Assembly (NCBI RefSeq): GCF_018320785.1
Contig: NC_054886.1
Span: forward strand, 35,771,020 to 35,835,019
Source: Cheilinus undulatus
Lineage: Eukaryota; Chordata; Actinopteri; Labriformes; Labridae
Length of the DNA stretch: 64,000 nt
Reading direction: 5' to 3'
Under the pieces are notes generated by a model. It saw only the letters and a program-made list of their open reading frames with translations. It had not been told where the DNA came from and made no database searches. The translations under genes and the position numbers were made by a program. The stretch's first letter is position 1; each line of letters opens with the position of its first letter. Positions 21,814 to 33,059 of the stretch are shown here, in pieces.

Positions 21814-22203
21814 ATTAGACACACGGCCTTTACCCAAAAATGCACCGGAGACAAGTTACTCCAAAGGAGTCCAGCCGGCGCCTCTGGCCATCAATCAGCA
21901 TCCACGACTCACAAGAACATAATAAGACCGGGCGGACCAGGGACCAAAAGAAACTTTCATCCGATTATTTATGCACAAGGCCAAGTCTGCAGTTGATCTT
22001 TGCCTCACAGCAAACTGATCAAATGATTATGCTGCCATGGTAGCTGAACTGCTCCACAACCTCTGTGCTCACCGTTCACTGACAGACTCACGCAGATGAA
22101 GGTGGGATCTTCATATGACACTCTTACAGAGGGCCACCTGGGCACAGGTAGTGCCAGTCCGGCAGGGCCGTGCAAAGCCTCAGGCAGCTGCATCCTCTGC
22201 AGC

Positions 22204-22975
22204 AGGGGTTCTCAATGTTGGAGTCGGGACTCCATTGGGGGTCGCGAGACACTGAGAGGGGGTCTCCAGATGCCTTAAAAAAACTAAGAACATTTTTGAA
22301 TCACACTGTTGCCACTTTACACCAATTTTGCCAAATTTTAACACATTTTTGCAACTTAAAACCCATTCTGATCAATTTTAAATCCTTTCCACCACTTTTT
22401 TTCTGTCTTTTTGCAATTTTTAAACCAAATCTTGCAACTATCTGCCTATTGTTGGCTCTGTTGACATATTACTGCCACTATTAACCGCTTTTACCACGTT
22501 TTAAGCCACAATTCAGAATTTGATATGCCCATCGTTGCCAGTTTGACTATTTCTGCCTCAGTTAACCTTTTTTTGCCAGTTTATATCATTTTTCATCCCC
22601 TTTTACCACCTAATATGCCCATTTTTGCCACTTTAACCCATTTTTTGCAATTTTTTGCAATTTTTTTGCTACTTTAATCTAATTTTTGGCATTTCTAACC
22701 CATATCTGCCCCTTTCAAAATGTAATTTCACCACCTCTCCCACCATTTTGCCATTAAAAACTCATATTAGCTATTTTCAACATATTTTAATTCTGTTTTT
22801 AACAAAAGGACTTACATTTTTAAGAGGGCTACTTACTACACAAATTGAAAATGTGTTTTTTTGATAATAGTGGTTATCATTCAGGTTAAATATAAAATAC
22901 CACAGCTTAATTTTGCTTAATGCTGGCCCCAAGTTTGGCTGGGCCCCAGAAAGCCCTTATAGACGGCCTTGTGCA
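22204..22975. mobile_element. hAT-like element, minus-oriented array, right end lost
   Basis: The left end CAGGGGTTCTCAATGTTGG, followed by GGGGGTCGCGAGACACTGAG, is the inverse of the end near 7568. The interior is made of TTTTGCCACTTTAACCCA-type words (the reverse complement of the array at 6910). It ends with GGCCCCAGAAAGCCCTTATA then GACGGCCTTG, a module shared with 6783, 8060 and 23845, but the terminal CACTG is missing. Confidence 0.6.
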
Positions 22976-23010
22976 TTATTAGGGTTTGCTTGCGTTCTGA
23001 TGCTCTAGAC

Positions 23011-23999
23011 CAGTGGTTCTCAAATGGTGTGGCGAGGCACACTAGTGTGCCTTAGACTAGTCTAGGTGTGCCTTTGGAATCTGGCTGGACCCCTGAAAAC
23101 CCCCAGAGAATAGACCCTCCCCAGTTGTGATGTATTGATGAGTGTGTGTGTTGGATCAGTAGCATTGGTGCTAGCATCCTGGCTAACAGTTACCTCATTT
23201 GGCAAGCTATTATTGGTGTTGAAATGATGATTATTCATGCTACTTTTAACCAAGTTAAACAATTTTTCTACCTATTTTGCCATTAATTTTGTCGACTTAA
23301 ACTATTTTTGCAATTTTGCAACATTTTAAAAATACATGACTCATCTTTGGAAATTTTTGCCACATTTAACCCATGTTTGCTACCTTTCTGTCGGTTTTCG
23401 CCTACTTTTCCTATGATTTGGACATTTTATACCAACCTTTTCACCACTTTTTACCACCCTTTTTGGCCACTTTAATGCCACTTGTAACCTATTTTGTCAC
23501 CTTTTTGACACCTTAAACCCATTTGTGCCACCTTTTTGCTAATTTTCACTCACTGTGCCTTTGTTTGGCCACTTTTTTCTCTAATTTTGCCCATTTTTTA
23601 ATCACTTTAGAACAATTTTAACCACCTTTTTACAATATTTAACCCCTTTTTCCACTTGTAACCCATTTTTGTCACCTTTTTGACACTTTCAACATGTTTT
23701 GCCACTATTAACCAATTCTTTGGCTCCTTATGCCAGTTGTTAACTATTTTTGACTTTGTCTTGCCACTCTTTACCCAACTTTGCCATGTTTTATCATCAC
23801 TTTAACCATTTTTTTGCCCACTTCCGCCACCCCCAGTTGTCTGGGCCCCAGAAACGTCTCCCCATTATCCCCCTTATGGGCCAGCTTGACTGTTATATTA
23901 TTTAAAAGGTCCATTTTGTATTGATATGAATATGGTGTGCCCTGAGATTTTGGCTTAACCTTAGGTGTGCCTTGGGTGAAAAAAGTTTGAAAACCACTG
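23011..23999. mobile_element. hAT-like element, inverted copy of the 18.8-kb family
   Basis: The ends are CAGTGGTTCTCAAATGG and (right) GTTTGAAAACCACTG. Flanking 8-mers CTCTAGAC and CTCTAGTA share six bases. The interior carries the inverse of the GCTAGCATCCTGGC block seen at 19690 and an array of TTTTGCCACTTTTAACC-type words. It therefore belongs to the 18788-19929 family in the opposite orientation, with no transposase. Confidence 0.7.
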
Positions 24000-24611
24000 C
24001 TCTAGTAAGCGCTCATGAAGGACTGTTGGGGATTTAGGTTGATTTTTTGGGTATCCGATAGCTCTCTGGCTTTGGTACCTGCATAAATCTGCTTCTAAAT
24101 CATTCGTTCACTTACTGTTAGTTTTTGCTAAATGGGTAAGAGCTTTATAGGCTATCCTGGCCCCTTTATTAAAGTTCAGAAGAGCTGATGAGGTGCTACA
24201 GTGTGTTTGTCCAATACTGGGTCACCTGTTGCCTGTTTCTCCATAGAAAGCAGTCAGAATAAAGGCGAAAATGGATCCAGCAGCAGCTAATTTGTCACCT
24301 GCTCCTTTGGTGCTGGCTGCAGATCCATCCCTAAAGGTCAAACAGGAGAAATGTAGATTATTACACTAAATCTGCATCTTTCTTACACACGGAGAGCTTG
24401 TTTTCCCTTTAAAAGTGAGCAGAGCTCGTCATCTAGTGGGGAAAACTGGAAGTACACTGTTAATAAAATGAGCACCTGATTCTTTCTGTGTTAAATAATC
24501 AGCGTTTTCACGGCTGAAACCCGCAGATTCGCCGTTTCCCCTCATGCTGCCTCTCTTCAGACCTCATTTATCCGACACCGAGCTCACCTGGCCGGAAACA
24601 AAAGGCTGCAG
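24000..24611 (+). promoter_or_regulatory. probable prelid1 promoter and 5' UTR exon
   Basis: The coding part of prelid1 begins with a splice acceptor at 27463-27694, so a non-coding exon must precede it. A strong donor GCAG|GTAGGT occurs at 24611/24612, after a non-repetitive segment (24530-24611) that starts to gain CpG. This is the nearest upstream sequence not taken by repeats. The transcription start is not defined from sequence. Confidence 0.45.
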
Positions 24612-25290
24612 GTAGGTATGGTGCTCCGTTAGCCTGAGCTGTTAGCCGTTAGCTTCCTCCGCAGCATCAGCATCACCGCGGGGGAAGCTAACTGCTAACT
24701 CCATAGCACGAACATCGCTACGGCTCCTGCTGATACAAACTTCCGGCTCATTTTACCTGAGCTCACAGTATTCATGACTAAATATGCTCGAGGGAGCCTG
24801 GGATATGCCGTTTAAGAAGGAATATGTCGGTATTTATCGACTGTTAGGACTGCTGAACACGAATAAACACAGGGAAACAGGAGCTAGTGGGTACTGGTGT
24901 TACGGTGTGATTAGTCACCATGCTATCTGATGACTTTGAGCCGAAGACGTCTGTGGTTGTCGTACAGCTACTACCTCTTTTTTAAATTACATACCCAGAG
25001 TACACTTATTAGAAGTGTCTTTAATGACTGCTGAAGGAAGGATGATACGTGAAACATCTGGTGGAGCTGCGACAACCAAACATAGACGGGGAACTCAGGA
25101 ATTCACACGGTCACTCTTTGAACCGTTACACCGCTACGTCTGACGAACTGATTTAATAGGTTAAAATGATAATGTGAGCTAGTAGTAGCACTCGAGCCTT
25201 TAGCTAATGTTAGAAGTCAGTGGTTTAAACGGTTTAGAGATCATGACATCTTTTTTCTCTATTAACGAAAATCCTTGCAGAGTAGATCAG

Positions 25291-25362
25291 GCGTTGGTGG
25301 TATAGTGGTTAGCATAGCTGCCTTCCAAGCAGTTGACCCGGGTTCGATTCCCGGCCAACGCA
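25291..25362 (+). tRNA. tRNA-Gly (anticodon TCC)
   Basis: This 72-nt gene folds as a standard cloverleaf. The acceptor arms GCGTTGG and CCAACGC pair perfectly, with discriminator A. The anticodon loop in CTGCCTTCCAAGCAG presents TCC, and the T arm GGGTTCGATTCCC holds the B box. It reads GGA glycine codons. It lies on the plus strand in the inferred first intron of prelid1, in the same orientation, and is followed after four bases by a TTTT terminator. The sequence is essentially the canonical vertebrate gene. Confidence 0.97.
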
Positions 25363-25366
25363 AACG

Positions 25367-25370
25367 TTTT
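25367..25370 (+). terminator. RNA polymerase III TTTT terminator
   Basis: Four T residues directly downstream of the tRNA-Gly gene, the usual pol III stop. Confidence 0.85.
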
Positions 25371-25813
25371 GCCCTTTACTTATCGGTTCTTTATCACCGT
25401 TAATGATTTTTCTACGTCACAAAGTTCAAGTCAGTGCACTGTTGTGAGTTTTTCAGCGGTACAGAATTGTTGTTAAATACTTTAACTTTCACTGAGCTGC
25501 CTTTTATTAAAAGTGGCACATTTAGAAACCCTTTGGGACTCTGAATAAATATAAAAAAGGTTATCTGTGTCTTCAGTTTCAATATGGGCCCATTAACTAA
25601 TGATCTATCTAAAGCATAGTTAAAAAAGACAGATTGTAAGTCTTAACTAATGATGAGCTGATCGATTCGGTCATCTAAAAACAGATATAAATGTATATGT
25701 AGATTTTTTTTAATCAAACATTTGATTTTAAGATGCTGCAAACAACTTCTACAAACTCTCTGATGTACTAATCACAGCACCATACAAACATAGAGCTACT
25801 GCATACACTAGCG

Positions 25814-27238
25814 CAGTGGTTCTCAAAGTGTGGGGCGGGCCTCCTATAGGGGGCGCTACAGAGCTTCAGGGGAGGCGCAGAACCAGAACCAGAGAAAAGG
25901 TGATTGTCTTTGCTAACCTCTGCTGTGCATGGAGAAAAATGAATAAACTTATAGTTACTATAGGGACTATGCTACAGAGCAGTGTTACTCAACCAAAGAG
26001 CAAAAGTTTTAAAGATACCTTTGCAAGAGCCACAATCTAAGAGGTGAAAGTGGCAAAAACAGCTGGAAGTAGCAATAAAAATAGGCTAAAGGTGGCAAAA
26101 TGGTCAAAGAGCAGCAAAAAATGAGTGAAAAGGGGTGAAAATGGGGAGAAAAGTGGAAAAATGGTCAGAAAGTAGCAGAAATGGGTGAGTGACTTAAATG
26201 GGCAAAAAGCAGTCAAGAGTGGCAAAAATGGACAAAAAAAGAGGAAACAAGTGGTATGTAATGACAAAGGGTAGGTTAAATGTGCAAAAAGTGGCAAAAA
26301 AGTTAAGAAAGGGGGAAAAAATGGGATAAAAGTGGCAAAATAATTGTGAAAAAGGGCAAAAATTGGGGAAAAAGGAAACAAGTGGTATTAAATGGCAAGG
26401 TGCAGCTTAAATGGACAAAAGGTTGAAAAAATTGTAAAAATATTTGATAAAAGTGGCAAAAAGTGGTTAAAAATGGGGGGGGATAAAATGGGATAAAAGT
26501 GGCAAAAAGTGGTTAAAAATGGGGGGAAATGAGATAAAAGTGGCAAAAAATTGTAAAAAAAAAATAGGGCAAAAAATGGGATAAAAGTGGCAAAAAATTG
26601 TAAAAGAAAAAAAAATAGGGCAAAAAATGGGATAAAAATGGCAAAAGTGGTTAAAAATGTGGGGAGAAATGGGTTTAAATGGGATAAAAGTGGCAAAAAA
26701 AATTGTGATGAAGGGCAAAATTGGGAAAAAGGAAACAAGTGGTATTAAATGGCAATGGGCAGCTTGAATGGACGTAAAGTGGCAACAAATTGTAAAATAG
26801 GGCAAAAAAATTGGATAAAAGTGGCAAAAATTGAGAAAAGTGGCAAAAAGACATAGCAAAAATGAGAAAAAAAAGATATTTAATGATGAAAGGTAGCTTA
26901 AATGGGCAAAAAGGTGAAGAAGGGCAGAAACGGGATAAAAGTGGAAAAAATGGGGAAAAAGAGGCAAAAAGAAGTTGTAAAATGACCAAAAAAATATGAA
27001 AAAGGGTATTTAATGGCATTATAACTGTATAAAAGGGAAAGGCAGATGTTTAAGGACATTTGCAAACCAAAATATCCAAAAATATATTAATGTTAAAATG
27101 TTTAAAGATTAGACGTAAATGTTTGAAATGTTGTTGTTTAATTTTTTTCAACTTGAATCCTTTTGGTGCGTGGGGGTCCACCGAATGAATAATTTCTTCT
27201 TAGGGGAGGCTCACTCTCACACACTTTGAAAACCCCTG
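25814..27238. mobile_element. hAT-like element with AAAGTGGCAAAA array, 8-bp duplication
   Basis: The ends are CAGTGGTTCTCAAAGTGTGG and its inverse CACACTTTGAAAACCCCTG. CACTAGCG (25806-25813) and CACTAGCA (27239-27246) form an 8-bp target duplication with one mismatch. The interior (26040-27000) is an array of GGGATAAAAGTGGCAAAAA words with recurrent blocks (GGAAACAAGTGGTATTAAAT appears three times). It lies in the 5' intron of prelid1. Long minus-strand frames here, rich in Phe, Pro and Leu, are artefacts of the array. Confidence 0.8.
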
Positions 27239-27437
27239 CACTAGCAGATAGATGCTGAACCCTGAGCACATCTGGTACCTACACTGGTGAAAACAAAGAG
27301 CTCTGAAAATGAGGATTTGGGCACAGCAAGCAGAAAAACCCTCACTGGACCCAGTCTCTAACACGACAAACATAAAATAGAACAGGAATTATTCTGAACA
27401 GAACCAAACAGCAGCAGAAAATACACAGAATTAAATA

Positions 27438-27747
27438 TCTGACTGACTGTTTTTCTGCTGTAGCTGCTAGTGGAGCCTCCAGAGGCTCTGTGTCTGCAGA
27501 CATGGGTCGGTATTTCTGACTGACTGTTTTTCTGCTGTAGCTGCTAGTGGAGCCTCCAGCGGCTCTGTGTCTGCAGACATGGGTCGGTATTTCTGACTGA
27601 CTGTTTTTCTGCTGTAGCTGCTAGTGGAGCCTCCAGCGGCTCTGTGTCTGCAGACATGGGTCGGTATTTCTGACTGACTGTTTTTCTGCTGTAGCTGCTA
27701 GTGGAGCCTCCAGCGGCTCTGTGTCTGCAGACATGGGTCGGTATTTC
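27438..27747 (+). repeat. four tandem 77-bp copies of splice acceptor plus start codon of prelid1
   Basis: Each unit contains a polypyrimidine tract, TCTGCTGTAG acceptor (AG ending at 27463, 27540, 27617, 27694), a 5' UTR segment, and ATGGGTCGGTATTTC. In units one to three the ATG (27502, 27579, 27656) is followed by the next unit and stops after five codons (MGRYF then TGA). Only the fourth ATG (27733) runs into the real coding sequence. Units two to four are identical over the alignable part; unit one has A for C in CCAGAGGC. Confidence 0.95.
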
Positions 27748-28996
27748 CACAGTGACGTCGACATTAAGAGTCCCTGGCAGCAGGTGTTAGCAGCCTTCTG
27801 GCAGCGCTACCCAAACCCTTACAGGTAAGTCATGATAAAAGCATTAAAGGCTAAATTCAGTTTTGTGTTTCTTGTTTCTCGTTGTTTGAGATTGTTCTTT
27901 GGTTTCGTTATTTGTTTTGCGTTGTCTTGTTGATTCTTTTGTCTATTTTTTGTTTCTAGTTTGTCTTTTTTGTTTCTATTTTTTGTATATTTTTGTCCCT
28001 TGATTTCATTTGTTTTTTGTTTTTATGTTTTTTGTTGTATTTTTGTAATTTATTTCTCATTTTTGTTTTTTCATTTATCTTTTTTCTTGCTTATTTGGTT
28101 CTTGTTGATTTTAGTTCTTGTTTCTTGCTTTTCTTTTTTCATTTGTCTCTTGATTTTGTTTTTTTCTGTAATCTGTACCTCTTTTTGGTCTTCTCGTTTG
28201 TTTTTGTTTGTCTTTTAGATTCTTTTGTTCATTTTTGTTTCTAGTTTGTCTTTTTTAGTTTGTTTCTTGTGTCTATTTTTTGTCACTTGATGTTGTTTCT
28301 TTTGTTTATTTGTTGTATTTTTAAGATTTGTTTCTCATCTTTTTGTTTTTTGTTTCAATTTTTTGTTTCTTGTGTTTTTGTTTCCTGCTAATTTTAGTTT
28401 AGTTTTTCTTGTTTCCCTTTTTTTCATTTGTCTCTTGACTTTGTTTCTAGTTTGTCTTTTTTAGTTTGTTTCTTGTGTCTATTTATCTCTTGATGTCGTT
28501 TTTTGTTTTTTTGTTTGTTTTGTTTTTTCAGGAGTGGTTTCTTATCTTTTCGTTTTCATTTATTTTTGTTTCTTGTGTTTTTTTTTCCCACTAATTTTAG
28601 TTTAGTGTTTCTTGTTTCTCATTTTTTCATTTGTCTCTTGAATTTTTTTCTTTTGTTTTTTGTGATTTGTATCTCATTGGTTCTTCTTATTTGTTTGTCT
28701 TTTTGTTTCTTGTTTCTTATTTATGTCTTTAGTTTGTTTTTTGTTTCTTGTGTCTAATTTTTGTCTCTTGATTTCATTTCTTTTTTGTTTGTTTATGTTG
28801 TTTTTGTGATGTTTCTTGTTTTTTGTTTTACTTTTTTGTTTTTTTTCTAATGTATTTGTTTTCTGTTTAGTTTTTGGTTTATTTTTTGTCTCTTTATTTT
28901 GATTCTTGTTTTTGATTTGTTTTTATTTTTGTTGTTGTTGTTGTGTTTTTTTTTTGTCTTATTTTTGTTTCTAATTTGTCTTTTTTATTTTCCCCG

Positions 28997-29031
<35 letters not shown>

Positions 29032-32000
29032 ATAATCGGACTGTTCCTTTCATTGATTTTCCTTTTTTTGATCCAAACATAAAAACGATTAGTTTAATTT
29101 TTGTAAAAAAGAAAAGAAAAATCTGGAAATGTTTCTGGATTCTTAGTGTAATGTTGACACTAAAGGCATGTTCACCATGTTTTTCCTAACTGTGGGGAAA
29201 CGGCTTGTTCCCTGGTTGTTGATTTCTCATTTGAAAATAAAACCCAGTTGTTATAAACTTTACTGACCCTGGGTTGATCTGCTCTGTTGAAAATAGTCTT
29301 AGCATGAATGCTGCCATGGTTGCATTTCCTACTGAACAGTTTTCCAAATGTTAACCTTTTCTTTTTTTAAATCGTACCGCTCCAAAACTTCCGTTTTTAA
29401 AAAAATATTGCCTCTTTTAAAAGTTTCTTCATTTTGTCAAAACGTCATCAGTTCTGAAAATGTCCCCCTCTGCTGGTCACCTGGTGGTCATGCCTCTTAC
29501 CTGGCTGTCTTTACGTCTCAGCTCCCACGTTCTCACCGAGGACGTCCTTTACCGTGAGGTCACCCCCAGCAACCACCTGTTGTCACGGCGACTGCTAACC
29601 AAAACCAACCGTCTGCCGGGCTGGGCGGAGCGCGTGTTCCCCGCCCACATGGCAAGGGCCGTGTACGTCCTGGAGGACTCCATTGTGGACCCGCAAACGC
29701 ACACTCTCATCACAAAGACGTGGAACCTGAACCACAACACGCTGATGGTGAATATGACGGTGGCGTTCATCATTTATGCTAGAACTTTTCATTGATGTTC
29801 TTGTTTTAAAATGAGTTTAATGTTATATTTGTAGAAGTCTCATAAACCGAAGAATCATAGCTATGTTTAACCATCCTCACTGCTGAGTTTCATCTGTGTT
29901 TTATGTTTAAAGACTGTGATGTTTAGTCTGTGCTGTTCGTGCGTCTCAGACGGTGGTGGAGCGATGCTTGTTCGAGGAGGACCGCAGTCGGCCATCTTGG
30001 ACCAAACTGAGGAGGGAGGCCTGGATCTTTTCAGCGGTGTACGGCTTGGCCCGGCCCATCCAGGTGGATATTTACACGTGCTGAATCTAAATTCAGAACC
30101 GAGGGCGGAGCTACAGACATCACAGAGAGATAGGGCATTATCACATTAGGCACAGTTGTTTCATACGTACCATGGTGCAATCGCTCCCGTCTCTCCAGGG
30201 GTCTGGTTTCATTTCAGTAATGTTGGTCAGCGCTGGTACTACATATATAACCAGTAGGGGGCGGTATGCATGTAGTTTGCTGGCAAATCTGCCAAGAAGA
30301 GAAAAGAAGAAGAGGCAGCCATGGCATATACTCAGGCTGACATTAGTCTATGCTACGGTTAATAATCCAGTCCATCAGGTAGGAAAAAATTATTTTTGGG
30401 ACGCCAACAACGACCCTCTTCCTACCTTCATCTACTGTGTAACTCAACGGCTGTAATGAGCCCATGCACTCCTGCTTTTACAGCGACTAATGGAACTAGA
30501 CTCTGGGGTCAGGTGTGCTCAGATCCAGGCCAGAGTGGAATTATGCAACATAAACCTACAAAGCCAACCTAGTGGTAGCTGCTGGTACCACGGTAGCTTC
30601 AATGCTAACAGGGGATGCTAACAGCTAATCCAGCTGAATTTGGCAGTAGATAGCGGCACACATTTACAAATTTATCGTAGCTTAATGTAGTTTTAATTGT
30701 AAATAGATTTGAATTTATGTTGGTTTGATCTAAAAGAAGCTAACTGTGTCTTTCAGGAGTTTGGACTGGCCAGGTTTAAGAGTAACCAGGCCAAAGCCAT
30801 GAGGGGTCTGGAGTACGCTCTGTCCAAAATACAAGGTAAGATGCACACGGATGCAGAACACACATTTTTATTTTTCATGATTTTGACCTATTTTTAAAAA
30901 ATATAAATCAGAGCTACTAGTCTGCCTTTATGTCTGTCAGCCTGTCAACAAATGTTAAACCAAGATAGAGAGTCAACGAGAGCTTGTGCCAAAATCCTGC
31001 CCACCAGAAGGGTCAATATAGAAATACAAAGATAAACAGGATCTGTTAATTCTTGAGAAAATCTCAAAATTCACGAGAAATAAATCAAAAACATCAAAAC
31101 ATTTTAAATGTAAATTTTTATTTTATTTATTCATTTGAAAATTTTGATATATAAAGACCTAAATATACAATTTTTTAAATCCGTATATTTACGAGAAGCA
31201 AAACAGGAAACAGTGTCTGATAGTCCCAGTTTCTATGAATTTCTCTTCTTAGTCCAGATAATAATGATAAAGTGATGACCTGGACTAAATAGACTGGACT
31301 AAGTTACAGATTTTTCAACACGAAAACGTCAAGCTTTTTCTCCTAAAGTTTCAACTTTTTAACTTGAACATTTTGAGTTTTTTTCTTAGAAATAAAAAAC
31401 TTTTCAACACTAAAATTTCATGTGTTTTTCTCCAGTTTCCTGACTTCTTTATGTTAAAGTTTAAGGTTTATTTCAAATTAAGTTACAATGTTTTTTAATG
31501 TAAATATTTTGTTTTTGGATTTGTTGTTGATCGAAAACTTTTTTCAATGTTTAATTTTAGTTTTTTTTTTCTCTTTAACTTATAACTTTTACAACATAAA
31601 AATTTCAAGTTTAAATTTGAAACTTTTTTAACATTAAAAGTTTATTTCTATTCAAGGTCTGACTTTTTTAACATTCAAATTTGATTTTAATGAGATTTTT
31701 TTTTGTTTCTTAGGTTATGGCTGTAAGAACTTAAAAATTTAGAGTTTTTTTTTTTTTTTACTTTTTGAACTTTTTTTTCACCTTAAGTCACAGCATTTTT
31801 TCAATGTTTTTTAATGCTATTTTATTTTCTCCAAAGTTATGTCATTTTTCTTTTAAATGTCCAACTCTTTAAACTTGAAAATTTCCTGTCTTTTCACTAA
31901 AAGTTGTAAAGTTATAAGTAAGTAAACTTTATTTATATAGCGCTTTTCACAGACAGTAGTCACAAAGTGCTTCACAGTAGTAGACATATATAAAACGATC

Positions 32001-32688
32001 ATACAGTCGAATAAATAGTGTAAAATACAACCAAACACAATGCTGGGTCAGTTTGGACTAGAATGCTTGCCGAAACAAATATGTTTTTAGGTGCTTTTTT
32101 AAAGCATCCACTGAGTCCAGAGAGCGCAGGTCTAAAGGAAGTTCGCTCCAAAGGCAAGGCGCAGTGGCTTTGAATGATCAGTCTCCCCGAGTTTTAAAAC
32201 AAGTTCATGGAACCATCAGCAGGTCCTGCCCAGACGACCTCAGGCTTCGAGCTGAGTTATGACTTCTTGAAATTAAAAAGGTTTTACGTTTCTTCTAAAT
32301 CAACAACTTTTTTAGCTTTATGATTTCAAGCGTACCCCCACCCACAAACAGATCCTCTTTATTTTAGTATTTTCTTGAAGAGCCCTAATGTACTGTTTTA
32401 TAGACAGGACTAATAAAAAACATGAAAATAGTTAGAGGTTATAGCCTGACGGTGATGATATGCAGGCTTTAACAACTTGATAGGATTTTTGAAATCAGGC
32501 TGTGGTCATTACAGTTAAACATCAGTTAAAGTTACAGATCAATACAAACTGTTTTCTCTCTTTGATTGACAGCAGCAGATGCCCCGCCCCATCTCCACAG
32601 TGACCAGGCGGAGTCGTCAGAGAAGCACAAGCCCCTCCCACCACAGGCCGGTCCAGCCTCCAACCAGAAGCCAAAGCAGTTCGTCTAA
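27733..32688 (+). CDS. prelid1: PRELI domain-containing protein 1 (five coding exons, 208 aa)
   Basis: PRELID1 carries phosphatidic acid across the mitochondrial intermembrane space with TRIAP1, feeding cardiolipin synthesis. Exons are 27733-27824, 29522-29747, 29950-30063, 30757-30835 and 32573-32688, joined by GT donors and AG acceptors with a continuous frame. The PRELI/MSF1 domain covers about residues 1-170. Telling blocks are AAFWQRYPNPY, VLTEDVLYREVTP, LLSRRLLTKTNRLPGWAER, YVLEDSIVDP, RREAWIFSAVYGLARPIQ and EFGLARFKSNQAKAMRG. These match vertebrate PRELID1 rather than PRELID2 or PRELID3. The tail is short (human total about 219) and ends in KQFV, as PRELID1 does, but it lacks the long Ala/Lys helical repeats. 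The start is the fourth of four tandem start-codon copies. The last exon begins at a CAGCAGCAG acceptor, so one or two residues may vary. Which fish paralogue (1a or 1b) was not decided. Confidence 0.93.
27860..28985 (+). repeat. T-rich low-complexity tract (TTTTGTTTCTTG words)
   Basis: More than 1.1 kb of the first coding-side prelid1 intron is nearly purine-poor on the plus strand, made of words such as TTTTTGTTTCTTG, TTTGTCTCTTGA and TAGTTTGTC. It is a degenerate expansion. The overlapping plus-strand frames rich in Phe and Leu have no biological meaning. Confidence 0.85.
28999..29029. repeat. (GT)n microsatellite
   Basis: An uninterrupted GT dinucleotide run at the end of the T-rich tract in the prelid1 intron. 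Confidence 0.9.
31080..31910. other. AT-rich intronic sequence, T-run rich
   Basis: This is part of the fourth intron of prelid1. It contains many words like AACTTTTTTAACATT and AAAATTTCAAG, a decayed low-complexity expansion. No exon or RNA gene is seen. Confidence 0.5.
31917..32260 (-). mobile_element. SINE/LINE tail in prelid1 intron
   Basis: The stretch begins AAGTAAACTTTATTTATATAG then CGCTTTTCACAGAC and CACAAAGTGCTTCACAG. This is a common fish retroelement tail in reverse orientation (the sense strand ends TATAAATAAAGTTTAC). Related tails occur at 33640 and 51440. Family not assigned. Confidence 0.5.
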
Positions 32689-32995
32689 GATCTCAGCTTC
32701 TACATCAGCAGCTGGCTGCAGCATTTATGACAGAGGGGGCGGGGCTTTATGCCAACCTGAGCTGTGATTGTCCCCGTGGGAAGTCAGAGGACAAATGTTC
32801 TTTTCTTTTTTAAATATCAGCTGCTCTGTAGCTAGAATCAATCCCAGAATGCTTTGGGGCTTGAATACTGTCTTTGATAGAGATTTTATACCTCAAAGGT
32901 GCTTTTTTCTTTTTCTTCTTCTTTTTCTAGATTATTAGGACCCAGGACCAGGGGAATTGTTGGCGTTTCGTTTTTGTTCCCACTTTCACCAAAAC

Positions 32996-33001
32996 AATAA
33001 A
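32996..33001 (+). promoter_or_regulatory. AATAAA polyadenylation signal of prelid1
   Basis: AATAAA lies about 310 bp after the prelid1 stop; a second AATAAA follows within about 25 bp. Position fits a short 3' UTR. Confidence 0.6.
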
Positions 33002-33059
33002 TGATGTATATTAATTTAAATAAACTTTAAGAATGTTTAATGTTTTTCTTAACTGCTTT

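Noticed and set aside
21487..21837. 116-aa minus-strand open frame
   Set aside because: Antisense of the H2B pseudogene; the sense strand carries the recognisable histone sequence.
26037..27019. long Phe/Leu/Pro-rich minus-strand open frames resembling membrane proteins
   Set aside because: They arise from the AAAGTGGCAAAA array of a hAT-like element; composition and overlap on several frames show no coding constraint. The same holds for 19044-19538, 7316-7591 and 63200-63466.
27544..27750. 68-aa minus-strand repeat protein
   Set aside because: Antisense reading of the 77-bp duplicated prelid1 start exon.
27961..28757. hydrophobic open frames suggesting multi-pass membrane proteins
   Set aside because: Purely a product of the T-rich low-complexity intron (TTT Phe, CTT/TTG Leu).
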